Notes: generated by a model from the sequence alone, not told the origin. A stretch of 64,000 nucleotides of DNA from Bacteroidia bacterium (GCA_018000995.1 JAGNIU010000001.1:310001-374000); one strand, 5' to 3'; shown: positions 19,870 to 28,806, counted from the stretch's first letter. A program made the numbers and translations.

Positions 19870-21840
19870 ATGGAATTTGTAAAAGGATCAGGTGTTATTC
19901 CCGGTGAATTATTGGCCAAGGTTAACAGTCCTGACGACCTAAAAAAACTTAGCGAGGATCAACTCGAGCAATTCTGCAACGAATTACGCCAGTTTATTAT
20001 CGATATCGTTTCTGTAAAAGGCGGTCACTTCGGCGCATCTTTAGGTGTGGTTGAATTAACTACAGCTCTCCATTATATTTTTAATACACCAAGCGACCAA
20101 TTAGTTTGGGACGTGGGCCATCAAGCTTACGGACATAAAATTATAACCGGTCGCAGAGATATTTTTCATACCAACCGGATTTATAAAGGCATTAGCGGTT
20201 TCCCGAAACGTAGCGAAAGTAATTACGATACATTTGGTGTTGGTCACTCTTCTACTTCTATTAGTGCTGCTTTAGGAATGGCAGTTGCTTCTAAATACAA
20301 AGGCCTAAAAGATAAACATCATATTGCGGTTATTGGCGATGGTGCTATGACCGGCGGTATGGCTTTTGAAGCGTTGAATCATGCAGGTGTTGAGCACGCT
20401 AATTTGCTAGTAGTATTAAATGATAATTGCATGAGCATCGACCCTAACGTTGGTGCTTTAAAAGAATATCTAACGGACATCACCACTTCCCACACTTACA
20501 ATCATGTTAAGGATGAAGTGTGGAACATGTTAGGGAAACTCAGCAACTTTGGAAAAAGTGCACAGGATATTGTTTCGAAAGTTCAGGCTTCCATTAAAAC
20601 ATCTTTATTAAAACAAAGTAATTTATTTGAATCTCTTCAGTTCCGTTATTTCGGTCCGGTGGATGGACATGACGTTGTTCGTTTAACAAAAGTATTAGCA
20701 GATTTAAAAGACATTCCCGGACCAAAAATTTTACATGTACTTACTAAAAAAGGTAAGGGTTATAAGTTTTCGGAAGAAGGAAACGAAACTACTTGGCACG
20801 CTCCCGGTTTATTTAATAAAGAAACAGGTGAGATAATTAAAGTGGTTCCGAAAGAACCTCAGCCACCGAAATATCAAGATGTATTTGGACACACCATTGT
20901 TGAATTAGCAGAGAAGAATGAAAAAATAATGGGAATCACTCCCGCAATGCCTTCAGGTTGTTCTCTAAACATTATGATGAAGGCCATGCCTACTCGTGCA
21001 TTTGACGTTGGGATTGCCGAACAACATGCTGTTACTTTTAGTGCAGGATTAGCTACACAAGGATTAATTCCTTTCTGTAATATTTATTCTTCTTTCATGC
21101 AACGTGCCTACGATCAAGTAGTGCATGATGTAGCTTTACAAAAATTAAAAGTTGTGTTTTGTTTAGACCGCGGTGGTATTGCGGGAGCTGACGGACCAAC
21201 ACATCATGGTGCATTTGATATTGCTTATTTCCGTTGCATTCCTAATATGATTGTGAGTTCTCCAATGAATGAAGAAGAGTTGCGCAACTTAATGTACACC
21301 GCACAACTTGACGAAACTCAAGGTTGTTTTAGCATTCGTTACCCTCGTGGAAATGGTGTTATGGTAAATTGGAAAACACCATTTCAAAAATTAGAAGTTG
21401 GTAAAGGAAGGAAAATACGCGACGGAAAAGATGTTGCCATTTTATCGTTTGGTCACCCGGGAAATTTAGTAACTGAAGCTATTTCTATTTTAGAAAAAGA
21501 CCTGCCTGCCGGACAGGCAGGAAATATTTCTCCCGCACATTACGATTTGCGTTTTGCAAAACCACTTGACGAAGCTTTATTACACGAAGTATTTACAAAA
21601 TACAAAAAAGTAATTACGGTTGAAGATGGGACCATTGTTGGCGGAGTTGGCTCAGCAGTTTTAGAATTTATGGCCGATAATAATTACAACGCACAGGTAA
21701 AACGTTTAGGCATGCCCGATCATTTCATTGAGCATGGCGAGCAAAAAGAATTATACGAAGAGTGCGGTTTCTCACCCAAACAAATTGCTGAAACAGTTGT
21801 TGAACTGATTTCTGAAAAGAAAAAATCTAAAGTTTCTTAA
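19870..21840 (+). CDS. dxs: 1-deoxy-D-xylulose-5-phosphate synthase
   Basis: Dxs condenses pyruvate and glyceraldehyde-3-phosphate in a thiamine-diphosphate-dependent step, the entry to the MEP isoprenoid pathway. Visible are KGGHFGASLGVVELTTALHY, the cofactor motif GDGAMTGGMAFEALNHAG with LNDNCMSIDPN, the central transketolase pyrimidine-binding part (GIAEQHAVTFSAGLATQG, DRGGIAGADGPTHHG) and the C-terminal transketolase domain. At 656 residues it is slightly longer than usual. Part of the excess is a DLPAGQAG peptide near residue 546, encoded by a 21-nt palindrome. It overlaps the convergent MBL-fold gene by 4 nt. Isoprenoid output may feed the uppS and uppP products nearby. Confidence 0.97.
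   Translation: MEFVKGSGVIPGELLAKVNSPDDLKKLSEDQLEQFCNELRQFIIDIVSVKGGHFGASLGVVELTTALHYIFNTPSDQLVWDVGHQAYGHKIITGRRDIFHTNRIYKGISGFPKRSESNYDTFGVGHSSTSISAALGMAVASKYKGLKDKHHIAVIGDGAMTGGMAFEALNHAGVEHANLLVVLNDNCMSIDPNVGALKEYLTDITTSHTYNHVKDEVWNMLGKLSNFGKSAQDIVSKVQASIKTSLLKQSNLFESLQFRYFGPVDGHDVVRLTKVLADLKDIPGPKILHVLTKKGKGYKFSEEGNETTWHAPGLFNKETGEIIKVVPKEPQPPKYQDVFGHTIVELAEKNEKIMGITPAMPSGCSLNIMMKAMPTRAFDVGIAEQHAVTFSAGLATQGLIPFCNIYSSFMQRAYDQVVHDVALQKLKVVFCLDRGGIAGADGPTHHGAFDIAYFRCIPNMIVSSPMNEEELRNLMYTAQLDETQGCFSIRYPRGNGVMVNWKTPFQKLEVGKGRKIRDGKDVAILSFGHPGNLVTEAISILEKDLPAGQAGNISPAHYDLRFAKPLDEALLHEVFTKYKKVITVEDGTIVGGVGSAVLEFMADNNYNAQVKRLGMPDHFIEHGEQKELYEECGFSPKQIAETVVELISEKKKSKVS
21501..21521. repeat. Palindromic repeat inserted in frame in dxs
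   Basis: CCTGCCTG and CAGGCAGG flank a CCGGA loop, giving an 8-bp perfect stem much richer in GC than its surroundings. Read with the preceding GA it is translated as DLPAGQAG. The same peptide is familiar from many Bacteroidota proteins, where a short mobile palindrome enters coding regions without breaking the frame. The 21-nt length preserves the frame. Confidence 0.7.
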
Positions 21841-22475
21841 ACCAAAAAAGGATTATTGTCTTTCTCGAAACCAATAGTTGTGTATTGGCCGTGACCGTTG
21901 TATACTCTAACATCATCTCCTAACGGAAATAAATGCTGTTTGATTGAATTAATCAACGTGTCGTAATCTCCACCCGGCAAATCAGTTCTTCCAATACTTC
22001 CGTAAAACAAAACATCACCGGCAATAATAAATTTTTGTTCTCTGCAATAAAACGTAATGCTTCCAGGTGAATGTCCCGGCGTAAAAATCATTTCCAATTT
22101 ACTTTTTCCAAATGAAACTGTTTCTCCTTCTTTCAAAAAAACTTTTGGTAAGGGTGATTCTTCGCAAGGCAAACCGTACATATCAGCAACTTGTTTGTGA
22201 CGCTCTACATAAGGTAAATCTTCCTTATGAACTTCAGGTAAAAATCCCCAAGTATCAAAAACAAAACGGTTTCCGTTAATATGATCAATGTGCGCGTGAG
22301 TTAACAATAACCGGTTGAGTTGTAAATTATTTTGAGTGATAAAATTCTTTAGTTGTAAATGTTCAGATGTTGAACTATTTCCCGGATCAATAATAACAGC
22401 CTCCAAAGTTTCATCCCACAACACATAAGTATTCTCCTGAAAAGGGCCGAAAACGAAAGATTTTATTTGAATCAT
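21837..22475 (-). CDS. MBL-fold metallo-hydrolase (glyoxalase II-like)
   Basis: A 212-residue cytoplasmic protein with the metallo-beta-lactamase metal motif THAHIDHINGN (HxHxDH) near residue 58, GHSPGSITFY, the bridging Asp in IAGDVLFYGSIGRTDLPGG and the final His in VYNGHGQYTTIG. This matches the YcbL/hydroxyacylglutathione-hydrolase-like branch. The true substrate of these short members is often uncertain. It runs convergent to dxs with a 4-nt overlap. Confidence 0.92.
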   Translation of the reverse strand: MIQIKSFVFGPFQENTYVLWDETLEAVIIDPGNSSTSEHLQLKNFITQNNLQLNRLLLTHAHIDHINGNRFVFDTWGFLPEVHKEDLPYVERHKQVADMYGLPCEESPLPKVFLKEGETVSFGKSKLEMIFTPGHSPGSITFYCREQKFIIAGDVLFYGSIGRTDLPGGDYDTLINSIKQHLFPLGDDVRVYNGHGQYTTIGFEKDNNPFLV

Positions 22476-22645
22476 TTTTTAGTACAGATTTTGTAGCCCC
22501 GAAATTAGCGATTTGTTGCCTGTTTGGTCCTTTCTGCTGTTTTTTTCCTCCTATCAATACAAAATATTGATTATCAAATACATAAATCTAAGTCTTTAAC
22601 ACTTTTTTTAGTACTAAATTCCCGATATTTGCGTTCTTATATACC

Positions 22646-23467
22646 TTGAAACGCCTCATTATCATATTTTTAGTGTTTTTAATGGCCGGAGAAATCCAAG
22701 CCCAAAAAAGCCGACGAAATTTCCGTCAACACGAAATCGGTGTTTTTCTTGGTGGTTCTTATTATTTAGGTGATTTAAATCCGGGAAAACACTTTTTTTT
22801 AAGTCGGCCCGCCGGCGGACTTTTTTACCGTTTTACACCTAGCTACCGTTATGCTTTTAGAGCGGGCATAAATTTGGGAAATGTTCAGGGTGATGATTCT
22901 CAGAGTGAAGATCCGGATCAACGTAAGAGGAATCTTAATTTTAAATCTCGAATGAACGAGTTTCACGTTTTAGCAGAATTTAATTTTTTAGAATACAGAA
23001 TCAGCAACAACAAACACAAATTTTCGTTTTTTCTATTTGCAGGAATTAATGTTTTTAATTTCAGACCAATGGGAAATTTAGGTGGCGCCCAATGGGAATC
23101 GCTGCGTGAATTACGCACTGAAGGACAAACAAAAAAATATCGTTTATACCAAATTGGAATTCCTTTTGGTTGTGGAATAAAATTAAATGTTGCCAAAATG
23201 GTTGGTATAGGTTTAGAATGGGGGCCACGAAAAACCTTTACCGATTATATTGATGATGTAAGTAAAACCTATCCGAATCCCGCAGTAAATCCACCAAACG
23301 GTGCATTAGGAATGGCATTTTCAAACCGAACCAGAGATGGTGGCGGTGTTATTAATTCGCAACGCGGAAACCCCCGTACTAAAGATTGGTATGTATTTTT
23401 TGGACTAACATTAAATATAAAACTTGCCCTTAGCCCCGAGCCTTGTTATGCAACTGGTTTTGATTAG
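22646..23467 (+). CDS. porG: PorG-like outer-membrane protein (DUF6089 family)
   Basis: A 273-residue exported beta-barrel protein. A signal peptide (MKRLIIIFLVFLMAGEIQAQ) precedes HEIGVFLGGSYYLGDLNPGK, typical of the DUF6089 family, which includes PorG, the outer-membrane subunit of type IX secretion in Porphyromonas. Alternating beta-strands continue to the C-terminus (DWYVFFGLTLNIKLAL). The start codon is TTG. The order porG-uppS-bamA-skp matches what I recall of the Porphyromonas locus, which strengthens the call. GATATTTG, a 7/8 -7 box, lies at 22624-22631, 14 nt before the start. Confidence 0.75.
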   Translation: MKRLIIIFLVFLMAGEIQAQKSRRNFRQHEIGVFLGGSYYLGDLNPGKHFFLSRPAGGLFYRFTPSYRYAFRAGINLGNVQGDDSQSEDPDQRKRNLNFKSRMNEFHVLAEFNFLEYRISNNKHKFSFFLFAGINVFNFRPMGNLGGAQWESLRELRTEGQTKKYRLYQIGIPFGCGIKLNVAKMVGIGLEWGPRKTFTDYIDDVSKTYPNPAVNPPNGALGMAFSNRTRDGGGVINSQRGNPRTKDWYVFFGLTLNIKLALSPEPCYATGFD

Positions 23468-23582
23468 GGTGTTGGATAAAACAAAGTTTTAGAATTTCAC
23501 ACCCTTAGTCACAAAATTTATTAAATCCCCGTAAATACTTATAAAAACACGTCTTATAGAGGGGGGTTTAGCCGTTTTTTGC

Positions 23583-23590
23583 TAAATTTG
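23583..23590 (+). promoter_or_regulatory. -7 promoter box of uppS-bamA operon
   Basis: TAAATTTG matches TAnnTTTG perfectly and lies 20 nt upstream of the uppS ATG. The spacer upstream has no clear TTG at the right distance, so only the -7 element is supported. Confidence 0.5.
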
Positions 23591-23610
23591 CCCGCTTCGT
23601 AAAGCTATAA

Positions 23611-24351
23611 ATGAGCGCCTTAAATAAAGATAAAATACCTCAGCACATTGCCATCATTATGGATGGTAACGGACGTTGGGCAAAGCAACAAGGCGAAGAT
23701 AGAATTTTCGGTCACCACGAAGGTGTGAACTCAGTTCGTGAAATTGTTGAAGCAGCTGCAGAAGTTGGTGTAAAATATTTAACGCTTTATGCATTCAGTA
23801 CGGAAAACTGGAACCGTCCGAAAGAAGAAGTAGATGCTTTAATGGAATTGTTAGTAGCAACCATCAGCATGGAAACACCTCAGCTACACAAAAACGGTGT
23901 TAAGTTAGAAGCAATAGGAAATTTAAAAAGTTTGCCAACAAGTTGTTTTAACGAATTACAGGAATCTATCAATACAACAAAAAACAATAAGGGTTTAACT
24001 TTAGTTCTTGCTTTAAGTTATTCTTCCAAATGGGAAATTACAAGTAGTGTTAAAGAGATTGCAGAACAAGTGGCTGCCGGAAAATTAAAACCAAGTGATA
24101 TTACAGAAGAAACTATTTCATCTCATCTTTGTACTACAAAATATCCTGACCCTGAATTAATGATTCGTACCAGCGGCGAACACCGCATTAGTAATTTCTT
24201 ATTGTGGCAATTAGCTTACGCTGAATTTTATTTTACAGATAAGTTGTGGCCCGATTTTAGAAAAGCAGATTTTTTCGAAGCTATAAATTCATACCAATCA
24301 CGCGAAAGACGCTTTGGAAAAACAAGTGAGCAAATAAGTCAAGCTAAATGA
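23611..24351 (+). CDS. uppS: Undecaprenyl diphosphate synthase
   Basis: A 246-residue cis-prenyltransferase that makes the C55 lipid carrier for cell-wall and polysaccharide synthesis. It has the P-loop-like IAIIMDGNGRWAKQQG (catalytic Asp near residue 18), the conserved TLYAFSTENWNRP and the C-terminal LMIRTSGEHRISNFLLWQLAYAE, which binds the diphosphate. Length is normal. Its stop overlaps the bamA start by 4 nt (ATGA), so the two are translationally linked. It fits functionally with uppP and the WecA-type transferase elsewhere in the window. Confidence 0.97.
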   Translation: MSALNKDKIPQHIAIIMDGNGRWAKQQGEDRIFGHHEGVNSVREIVEAAAEVGVKYLTLYAFSTENWNRPKEEVDALMELLVATISMETPQLHKNGVKLEAIGNLKSLPTSCFNELQESINTTKNNKGLTLVLALSYSSKWEITSSVKEIAEQVAAGKLKPSDITEETISSHLCTTKYPDPELMIRTSGEHRISNFLLWQLAYAEFYFTDKLWPDFRKADFFEAINSYQSRERRFGKTSEQISQAK

Positions 24352-26897
24352 AACTAAACTTTACGTACATACTTTTGTTTTGCTTGGTGTTTACATCATC
24401 GGTGTTTTCTCAAGGCGACTCCACATCAACTATTGATTACTCTGCCCCGAAAGAATATATTATTGGCGGTATTGAAGTAAGTGGCGCTAACTTCACTGAT
24501 AAAAACGTAATCAAATTATTATCGGGATTAGTGGTTGGCGATAAAATTAAAATTCCCGGCGATAAAACTACGGATGCGATTAAAGCGCTTTGGAAACAAG
24601 GCTTATTCGAAAACATAAAAATTTATCAGGATAAAGTAATTGGCAAAGATGTATTCTTGCGTATCGATATTACAGAGCGCCCTCGTTTATCACGATTTGC
24701 ATTTAAAGGAAAAGTAAGAAAGAACGAAGCGGATGAAATTCGTGCTAAGATTCGTTTAGTGCGCGAAAAAGTAGTTACTGATTATGCTTTAGGTTTTGTA
24801 CAGAATACCGTAAGGGATTATTTTGTGAATAAAGGATATTACAACGCAAAAGTTTCTATTACTCAGGAAGCTGATCGCACAACAAAAACACCACACACTA
24901 TTGTTTACATTAACGTTGCAAGGGGTAAAAAAGTTCGTATTAAAGCTTTAACCTTTCACGGCAACAACACTATTGCCAGTTGGAAATTACGCCGTAAAAT
25001 GGAAGACAGTAAACCATTCCGTGCTTACAACCCATTTAATTCAGGAAAATATTTAGAAGAAAATTTAGATAAAGATTTACCGGCTGTAATTGCAAAATAC
25101 AACAGTAAAGGTTACCGCGACGCGCGTGTGGTAAGAGACACAGTTACTTTTGTTAGCCGTAAACGCGTAAAAATTGATGTGTATTTGGAAGAAGGTCACA
25201 AATTTTATTTCGGAAAGTTCAAATGGTTCGGAAATACAAAATACAGAAGCGGGCAACTCGATACCATTCTAAACATCAAACCGGGCGATGTGTTTGATCA
25301 AAGTCACCTCGAACAAAAATTATTTAACAACCCGAATGGTTTTGATATTTCATCTTTATACATGGATGATGGGTATTTGTTTTTCCAGGTAAATCCTCAG
25401 GAAGCGAACATACACAACGACACTATTGATTTTGATATACAGATGTATGAAGGTAAGCAAGCCATCATTAATAAAGTTACCGTTAGAGGAAATGATAAAA
25501 CAAATGACCACGTTATTTACAGAGAAATAAGAACCAGGCCGGGACAATTATTCCGCCGATCTGATATTATGCGTACAACTCGTGAGTTAGCAACCCTCGG
25601 TTATTTTGATCAGGAAAAATTAGATGTAAAACCAATTCCTAATCCTGCTGAAGGAACTGTAGATATTGAGTATATTGTAGAAGAAAAACCAAACGACCAA
25701 ATTACACTTTCCGGTGGTTGGGGTGGTGGCCGTTTAATTGGAACGCTTGGTGTTACGTTTAATAATTTTTCGATGCGTAATTTCTTTAAGAAAGATTCTT
25801 GGAGACCATTACCAACGGGCGACGGACAACGTTTTAGTGTACAAGCACAAACCAACGGATTGTTTTATCAGTCGTATAACATTTCGTTTACCGAACCTTG
25901 GTTAGGCGGTAAAAAACCAAACTCATTAACTGTTTCTGCATTCCACTCATCTTTCTCGAATGGTGAAAAGAGAAAAATCAACTCAAACGGAGTTTCTATC
26001 CCTAATCCAAACCGTAGTGTGATGAATATCATTGGCGGATCCGTTGGATTTGGAAAACGTTTAAAGTGGCCTGATGATTATTTTCAGATGTTTACTAATT
26101 TAAGCTACAACTATTACGATTTATATAAGTATCCTTATTTTGTTTTATCTACAGGCTATGCTAATGATATTAATCTTGGTTTAAACATTTCGCGTAATTC
26201 AGTTGATGCGCCTATCTATCCGAAGAATGGATCTAACTTTGTGTTTCATGGACAATGGACCCCGCCTTATTCAACCTTTAATGGAAAAAATTATGTGGAC
26301 GCTACTGCGCAACAACGTTATAAATTTATCGAATATCAAAAATATAAATTCACAGCCGAGTGGTTTACACAGCTTACCAATAAACGCGCAGCAGAAGGTA
26401 AAGAAGCGCGTAATTTAGTATTACGTACAAAAGTTGGATTTGGTTTCTTAACGTATTATAATAAAGATGTTGGCGTATCTCCATTCGAGCGTTTTTACTT
26501 AGGCGGTAGCGGATTAAGTGGTTATCAAAACTTTGTAGCGCGTGAAATTATTGGATTAAGAGGTTATACCGATAACTCATTATCATCTGCACAAGGCGAT
26601 CCTATTGCTTCGCGTTATACTATGGAATTACGTTTCCCTGTTACATTAAATCCGCAAGCAACCATATTTGTTTTAGGTTTTGCTGAAGCGGGAAATTCTT
26701 GGTCGAACTACAAACAATACAATCCGTTTCAAGTTAAACGTAGTGCAGGTTTTGGCTTGCGTGTTTTTTTACCAATGTTTGGTTTATTGGGAGTTGATTA
26801 CGGATGGGGATTTGATAATGTGCCGGGTAATCCGGGAATTGGAAATGGTAAAGGACAATTTCACTTTACCATTGGCGGACAACTGGGTGAGATGTAA
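24348..26897 (+). CDS. bamA: Outer-membrane protein assembly factor BamA
   Basis: An 849-residue Omp85 protein that inserts beta-barrels into the outer membrane. After a signal peptide (MKLNFTYILLFCLVFTSSVFSQ) come about five POTRA domains (about 35-430; IGGIEVSGANFTDKNVIKLL, ISYIEG-like strands such as KVRIKALTFHGNNTIASWKL, FYFGKFKWFGNTKYRSG, INKVTVRGNDKTNDHVI). A 16-strand barrel follows, with IGLRGYTDNSLSS as the loop 6 RGF/Y motif and an aromatic-rich C-terminus. Length is typical. It is coupled to uppS and followed by three skp-like chaperone genes that supply its substrates. Confidence 0.96.
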   Translation: MKLNFTYILLFCLVFTSSVFSQGDSTSTIDYSAPKEYIIGGIEVSGANFTDKNVIKLLSGLVVGDKIKIPGDKTTDAIKALWKQGLFENIKIYQDKVIGKDVFLRIDITERPRLSRFAFKGKVRKNEADEIRAKIRLVREKVVTDYALGFVQNTVRDYFVNKGYYNAKVSITQEADRTTKTPHTIVYINVARGKKVRIKALTFHGNNTIASWKLRRKMEDSKPFRAYNPFNSGKYLEENLDKDLPAVIAKYNSKGYRDARVVRDTVTFVSRKRVKIDVYLEEGHKFYFGKFKWFGNTKYRSGQLDTILNIKPGDVFDQSHLEQKLFNNPNGFDISSLYMDDGYLFFQVNPQEANIHNDTIDFDIQMYEGKQAIINKVTVRGNDKTNDHVIYREIRTRPGQLFRRSDIMRTTRELATLGYFDQEKLDVKPIPNPAEGTVDIEYIVEEKPNDQITLSGGWGGGRLIGTLGVTFNNFSMRNFFKKDSWRPLPTGDGQRFSVQAQTNGLFYQSYNISFTEPWLGGKKPNSLTVSAFHSSFSNGEKRKINSNGVSIPNPNRSVMNIIGGSVGFGKRLKWPDDYFQMFTNLSYNYYDLYKYPYFVLSTGYANDINLGLNISRNSVDAPIYPKNGSNFVFHGQWTPPYSTFNGKNYVDATAQQRYKFIEYQKYKFTAEWFTQLTNKRAAEGKEARNLVLRTKVGFGFLTYYNKDVGVSPFERFYLGGSGLSGYQNFVAREIIGLRGYTDNSLSSAQGDPIASRYTMELRFPVTLNPQATIFVLGFAEAGNSWSNYKQYNPFQVKRSAGFGLRVFLPMFGLLGVDYGWGFDNVPGNPGIGNGKGQFHFTIGGQLGEM

Positions 26898-26973
26898 TGC
26901 AAAAAATGTTAATTTAGAGATATTACGTATCTTGGCACAACTTATGATTGCTTAACTATTAAACACAACAAAG

Positions 26974-27492
26974 ATGAAAAAGATTATTTCTGTTTTAGCG
27001 ATTGTAGCACTTACCGCATTTTCGGTAAAGGCACAAAAAATCGGTTATGTGGATACTGATTATATTTTAACCAGTATTCCTGAGTACAAAGCGGCACAGG
27101 GGGAGATTGATAAATTATCGGTTGATTGGCAAAAAGAAGTTGAAGCCAAATATACTGAGATTGATAAATTGTATAAAGCTTACCAAGCTGATGCGATTTT
27201 ATTAACTGATGACATGAAGAAAAAACGTGAGAACGAAATCATCAATAAAGAAAAAGAAGTAAAAGAATTACAAAAGCAACGTTTTGGTGTTGACGGCGAA
27301 TTATTTAAAAAGCGTCAGGAATTAGTAAAACCATTACAAGATAAAATTTACAACGCGGTAAAAGCTGTTGCTGAACGTAGTGGTTTAGCCATCATCTTAG
27401 ATAAAGCCGGTCAGGTTTCAATTTTATACGCTAACACAAAATACGATAAGAGTGAAGACGTGTTAACGTATATGGGATATAATAAAAAATAA
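26974..27492 (+). CDS. OmpH/Skp-like periplasmic chaperone 1
   Basis: A 172-residue secreted, highly helical protein. A signal peptide (MKKIISVLAIVALTAFSVKA) precedes QKIGYVDTDYILTSIPEYKAAQ, the conserved beta-strand and start of the tentacle helices in OmpH/Skp. Charged coiled coil follows (KKKRENEIINKEKEVKELQK) and then LAIILDKAGQVSILYANTKYD. Skp trimers hold unfolded outer-membrane proteins for BamA. It lies 76 nt after bamA and is the most divergent of the three copies here. Confidence 0.92.
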   Translation: MKKIISVLAIVALTAFSVKAQKIGYVDTDYILTSIPEYKAAQGEIDKLSVDWQKEVEAKYTEIDKLYKAYQADAILLTDDMKKKRENEIINKEKEVKELQKQRFGVDGELFKKRQELVKPLQDKIYNAVKAVAERSGLAIILDKAGQVSILYANTKYDKSEDVLTYMGYNKK

Positions 27493-27514
27493 TACTTCGA
27501 CAAGCTCAGTAACC
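27493..27514. repeat. REP-like short interspersed element
   Basis: The stretch contains TTCGACAAGCTCAGTAACC (27496-27514), close to the widespread short bacterial repeat TTCGACAAGCTCAGTGACC. It lies in the 49-nt gap between the first and second skp-like genes, directly after the stop of the first. The family assignment is from recall. Confidence 0.5.
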
Positions 27515-27541
27515 AAATAAAAATTAACATCAATTAATACT

Positions 27542-28123
27542 ATGAAAACTACAATTAAAAAGGCAGCCCTGATGATTTTTGCTGTTGGAGCCTTAACAAC
27601 AGCTAGTGCACAAAAAGTAGCACACATTCATTTAGATTCATTATCGAACCTAATGCCTGAGACTAAAGTGGCAAAAGGAGTTGCAGAAGTTTATTTTAAT
27701 GATTTAAAGAAAACTGTTTCTTCGATGGAAGAAGAGTTTCAGAAAAAATATAACGACTACCTTCAAAACGAAGCAACCATGAGCGAACTGGTTAAAAAAA
27801 CTAAGCAGGAGGAATTACAATCATTACAAACCCGCATTCAGGATTTTAATCAGCAAGCCCAAATGGATTACCAAAAAAAATCGGCTGAGTTAACTGCTCC
27901 TATTATGGAGAAAGCGAAAAAAGCTATTGAAGCTGTTGCAAAAGAAAACAGTTATAAATATGTGTTAGATACAAGCGCAGGAAATGTATTATACTCTGAG
28001 GCCAGTGAAGATATTTTAATGCTTGTAAAAAAGAAATTAGACTCGATGCCGGCAGCAGTTATTCCGGGAGCTAATCCTGAAAAACCAAAAACAAATCCCG
28101 GCCCAACTAAAGGCGGTAAATAA
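27542..28123 (+). CDS. OmpH/Skp-like periplasmic chaperone 2
   Basis: A 193-residue Skp-type protein with a signal peptide ending in ASAQ, then VAHIHLDSLSNLMPETKVAK, a long amphipathic helical region (KKYNDYLQNEATMSELVKKT) and KYVLDTSAGNVLYSE. The C-terminus is a Pro/Lys/Gly tail (NPEKPKTNPGPTKGGK) absent from copy 1. By eye it is about 65% identical to the following gene, a tandem duplicate. It probably shares the bamA operon transcript. Confidence 0.92.
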   Translation: MKTTIKKAALMIFAVGALTTASAQKVAHIHLDSLSNLMPETKVAKGVAEVYFNDLKKTVSSMEEEFQKKYNDYLQNEATMSELVKKTKQEELQSLQTRIQDFNQQAQMDYQKKSAELTAPIMEKAKKAIEAVAKENSYKYVLDTSAGNVLYSEASEDILMLVKKKLDSMPAAVIPGANPEKPKTNPGPTKGGK

Positions 28124-28146
28124 TTCTCACTACTAAAAAACAAAAC

Positions 28147-28740
28147 ATGAATAATTCATTAAAGAAAGCCGCGTTAACAGTATTTGCATTAGGAACTTTT
28201 GCTTTTTCTAACGCACAAAAAATGGCGCATATCGATTTAGACTCGTTGGTAAGCATGATGCCTGAAACCAAAACAGCTAAAGAAATTGCACAAGCTTATT
28301 GGAAAGATTTAGAGAAAACTGTTATCAGTATGGATAACGAATTCCAAACTAAATACAACGACTACTTAACTAACCAAGCTACGATGAGTGAATTGGTTCG
28401 TAAAACAAAAGAAGAAGAATTACAATCTCTTCAACGTCGTATTGAAGATTTCAAACAACAAGCTCAGGCTGATTATCAAAAAAAATCGGCTGAGTTAACT
28501 GAACCGATTATGGATAAAGCAAAGAAAGGTATTGAAGCTGTATCGAAAGAAGGCGGTTATAAATATGTGTTAGACACAAGCACAGGAAATGTATTGTATG
28601 CTGATCCTGCTGATGACGTTTTAGCAGCTGTAAAAAAGAAATTAGACGGAATGCCTTTAGCAACTCTACCAGGCGCAAACCCTGCTGCCGAGAAACCTAA
28701 AACGGCACCAAAAACAACACCAAAAGCAGGTGGTAAATAA
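28147..28740 (+). CDS. OmpH/Skp-like periplasmic chaperone 3
   Basis: A 197-residue close paralogue of the preceding gene. Shared blocks include MPETK, KYNDYL, ATMSELV, EELQSLQ, DYQKKSAELT and YKYVLDTS-GNVLY. It has the same Pro/Lys-rich tail, extended (AAEKPKTAPKTTPKAGGK). It has a signal peptide and lies 23 nt after copy 2. A strong terminator follows, making it the last gene of the uppS-bamA-skp unit. Confidence 0.92.
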   Translation: MNNSLKKAALTVFALGTFAFSNAQKMAHIDLDSLVSMMPETKTAKEIAQAYWKDLEKTVISMDNEFQTKYNDYLTNQATMSELVRKTKEEELQSLQRRIEDFKQQAQADYQKKSAELTEPIMDKAKKGIEAVSKEGGYKYVLDTSTGNVLYADPADDVLAAVKKKLDGMPLATLPGANPAAEKPKTAPKTTPKAGGK

Positions 28741-28760
28741 CATTTTTTAATTCATTAATA

Positions 28761-28788
28761 AAACCCCCGACTAAATCGGGGGTTTTTT
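28761..28788 (+). terminator. Intrinsic terminator after the bamA-skp operon
   Basis: Arms AAACCCCCGA and TCGGGGGTTT around a CTAAA loop form a stable stem, followed by further T's. It lies 20 nt after the third skp-like gene. Confidence 0.9.
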
Positions 28789-28793
28789 ATTTG

Positions 28794-28801
28794 TATCTTT
28801 A
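28794..28801 (+). promoter_or_regulatory. Probable -7 box of the DUF4296-type gene
   Basis: TATCTTTA, a 7/8 match to TAnnTTTG, lies directly after the operon terminator and 5 nt before the inferred CTG start of the lipoprotein gene at 28807. Confidence 0.45.
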
Positions 28802-28806
28802 TTCCT

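Noticed and set aside
26680-26955. 91-codon frame overlapping the end of bamA
   Set aside because: Out-of-frame shadow of the conserved BamA barrel; no independent evidence.
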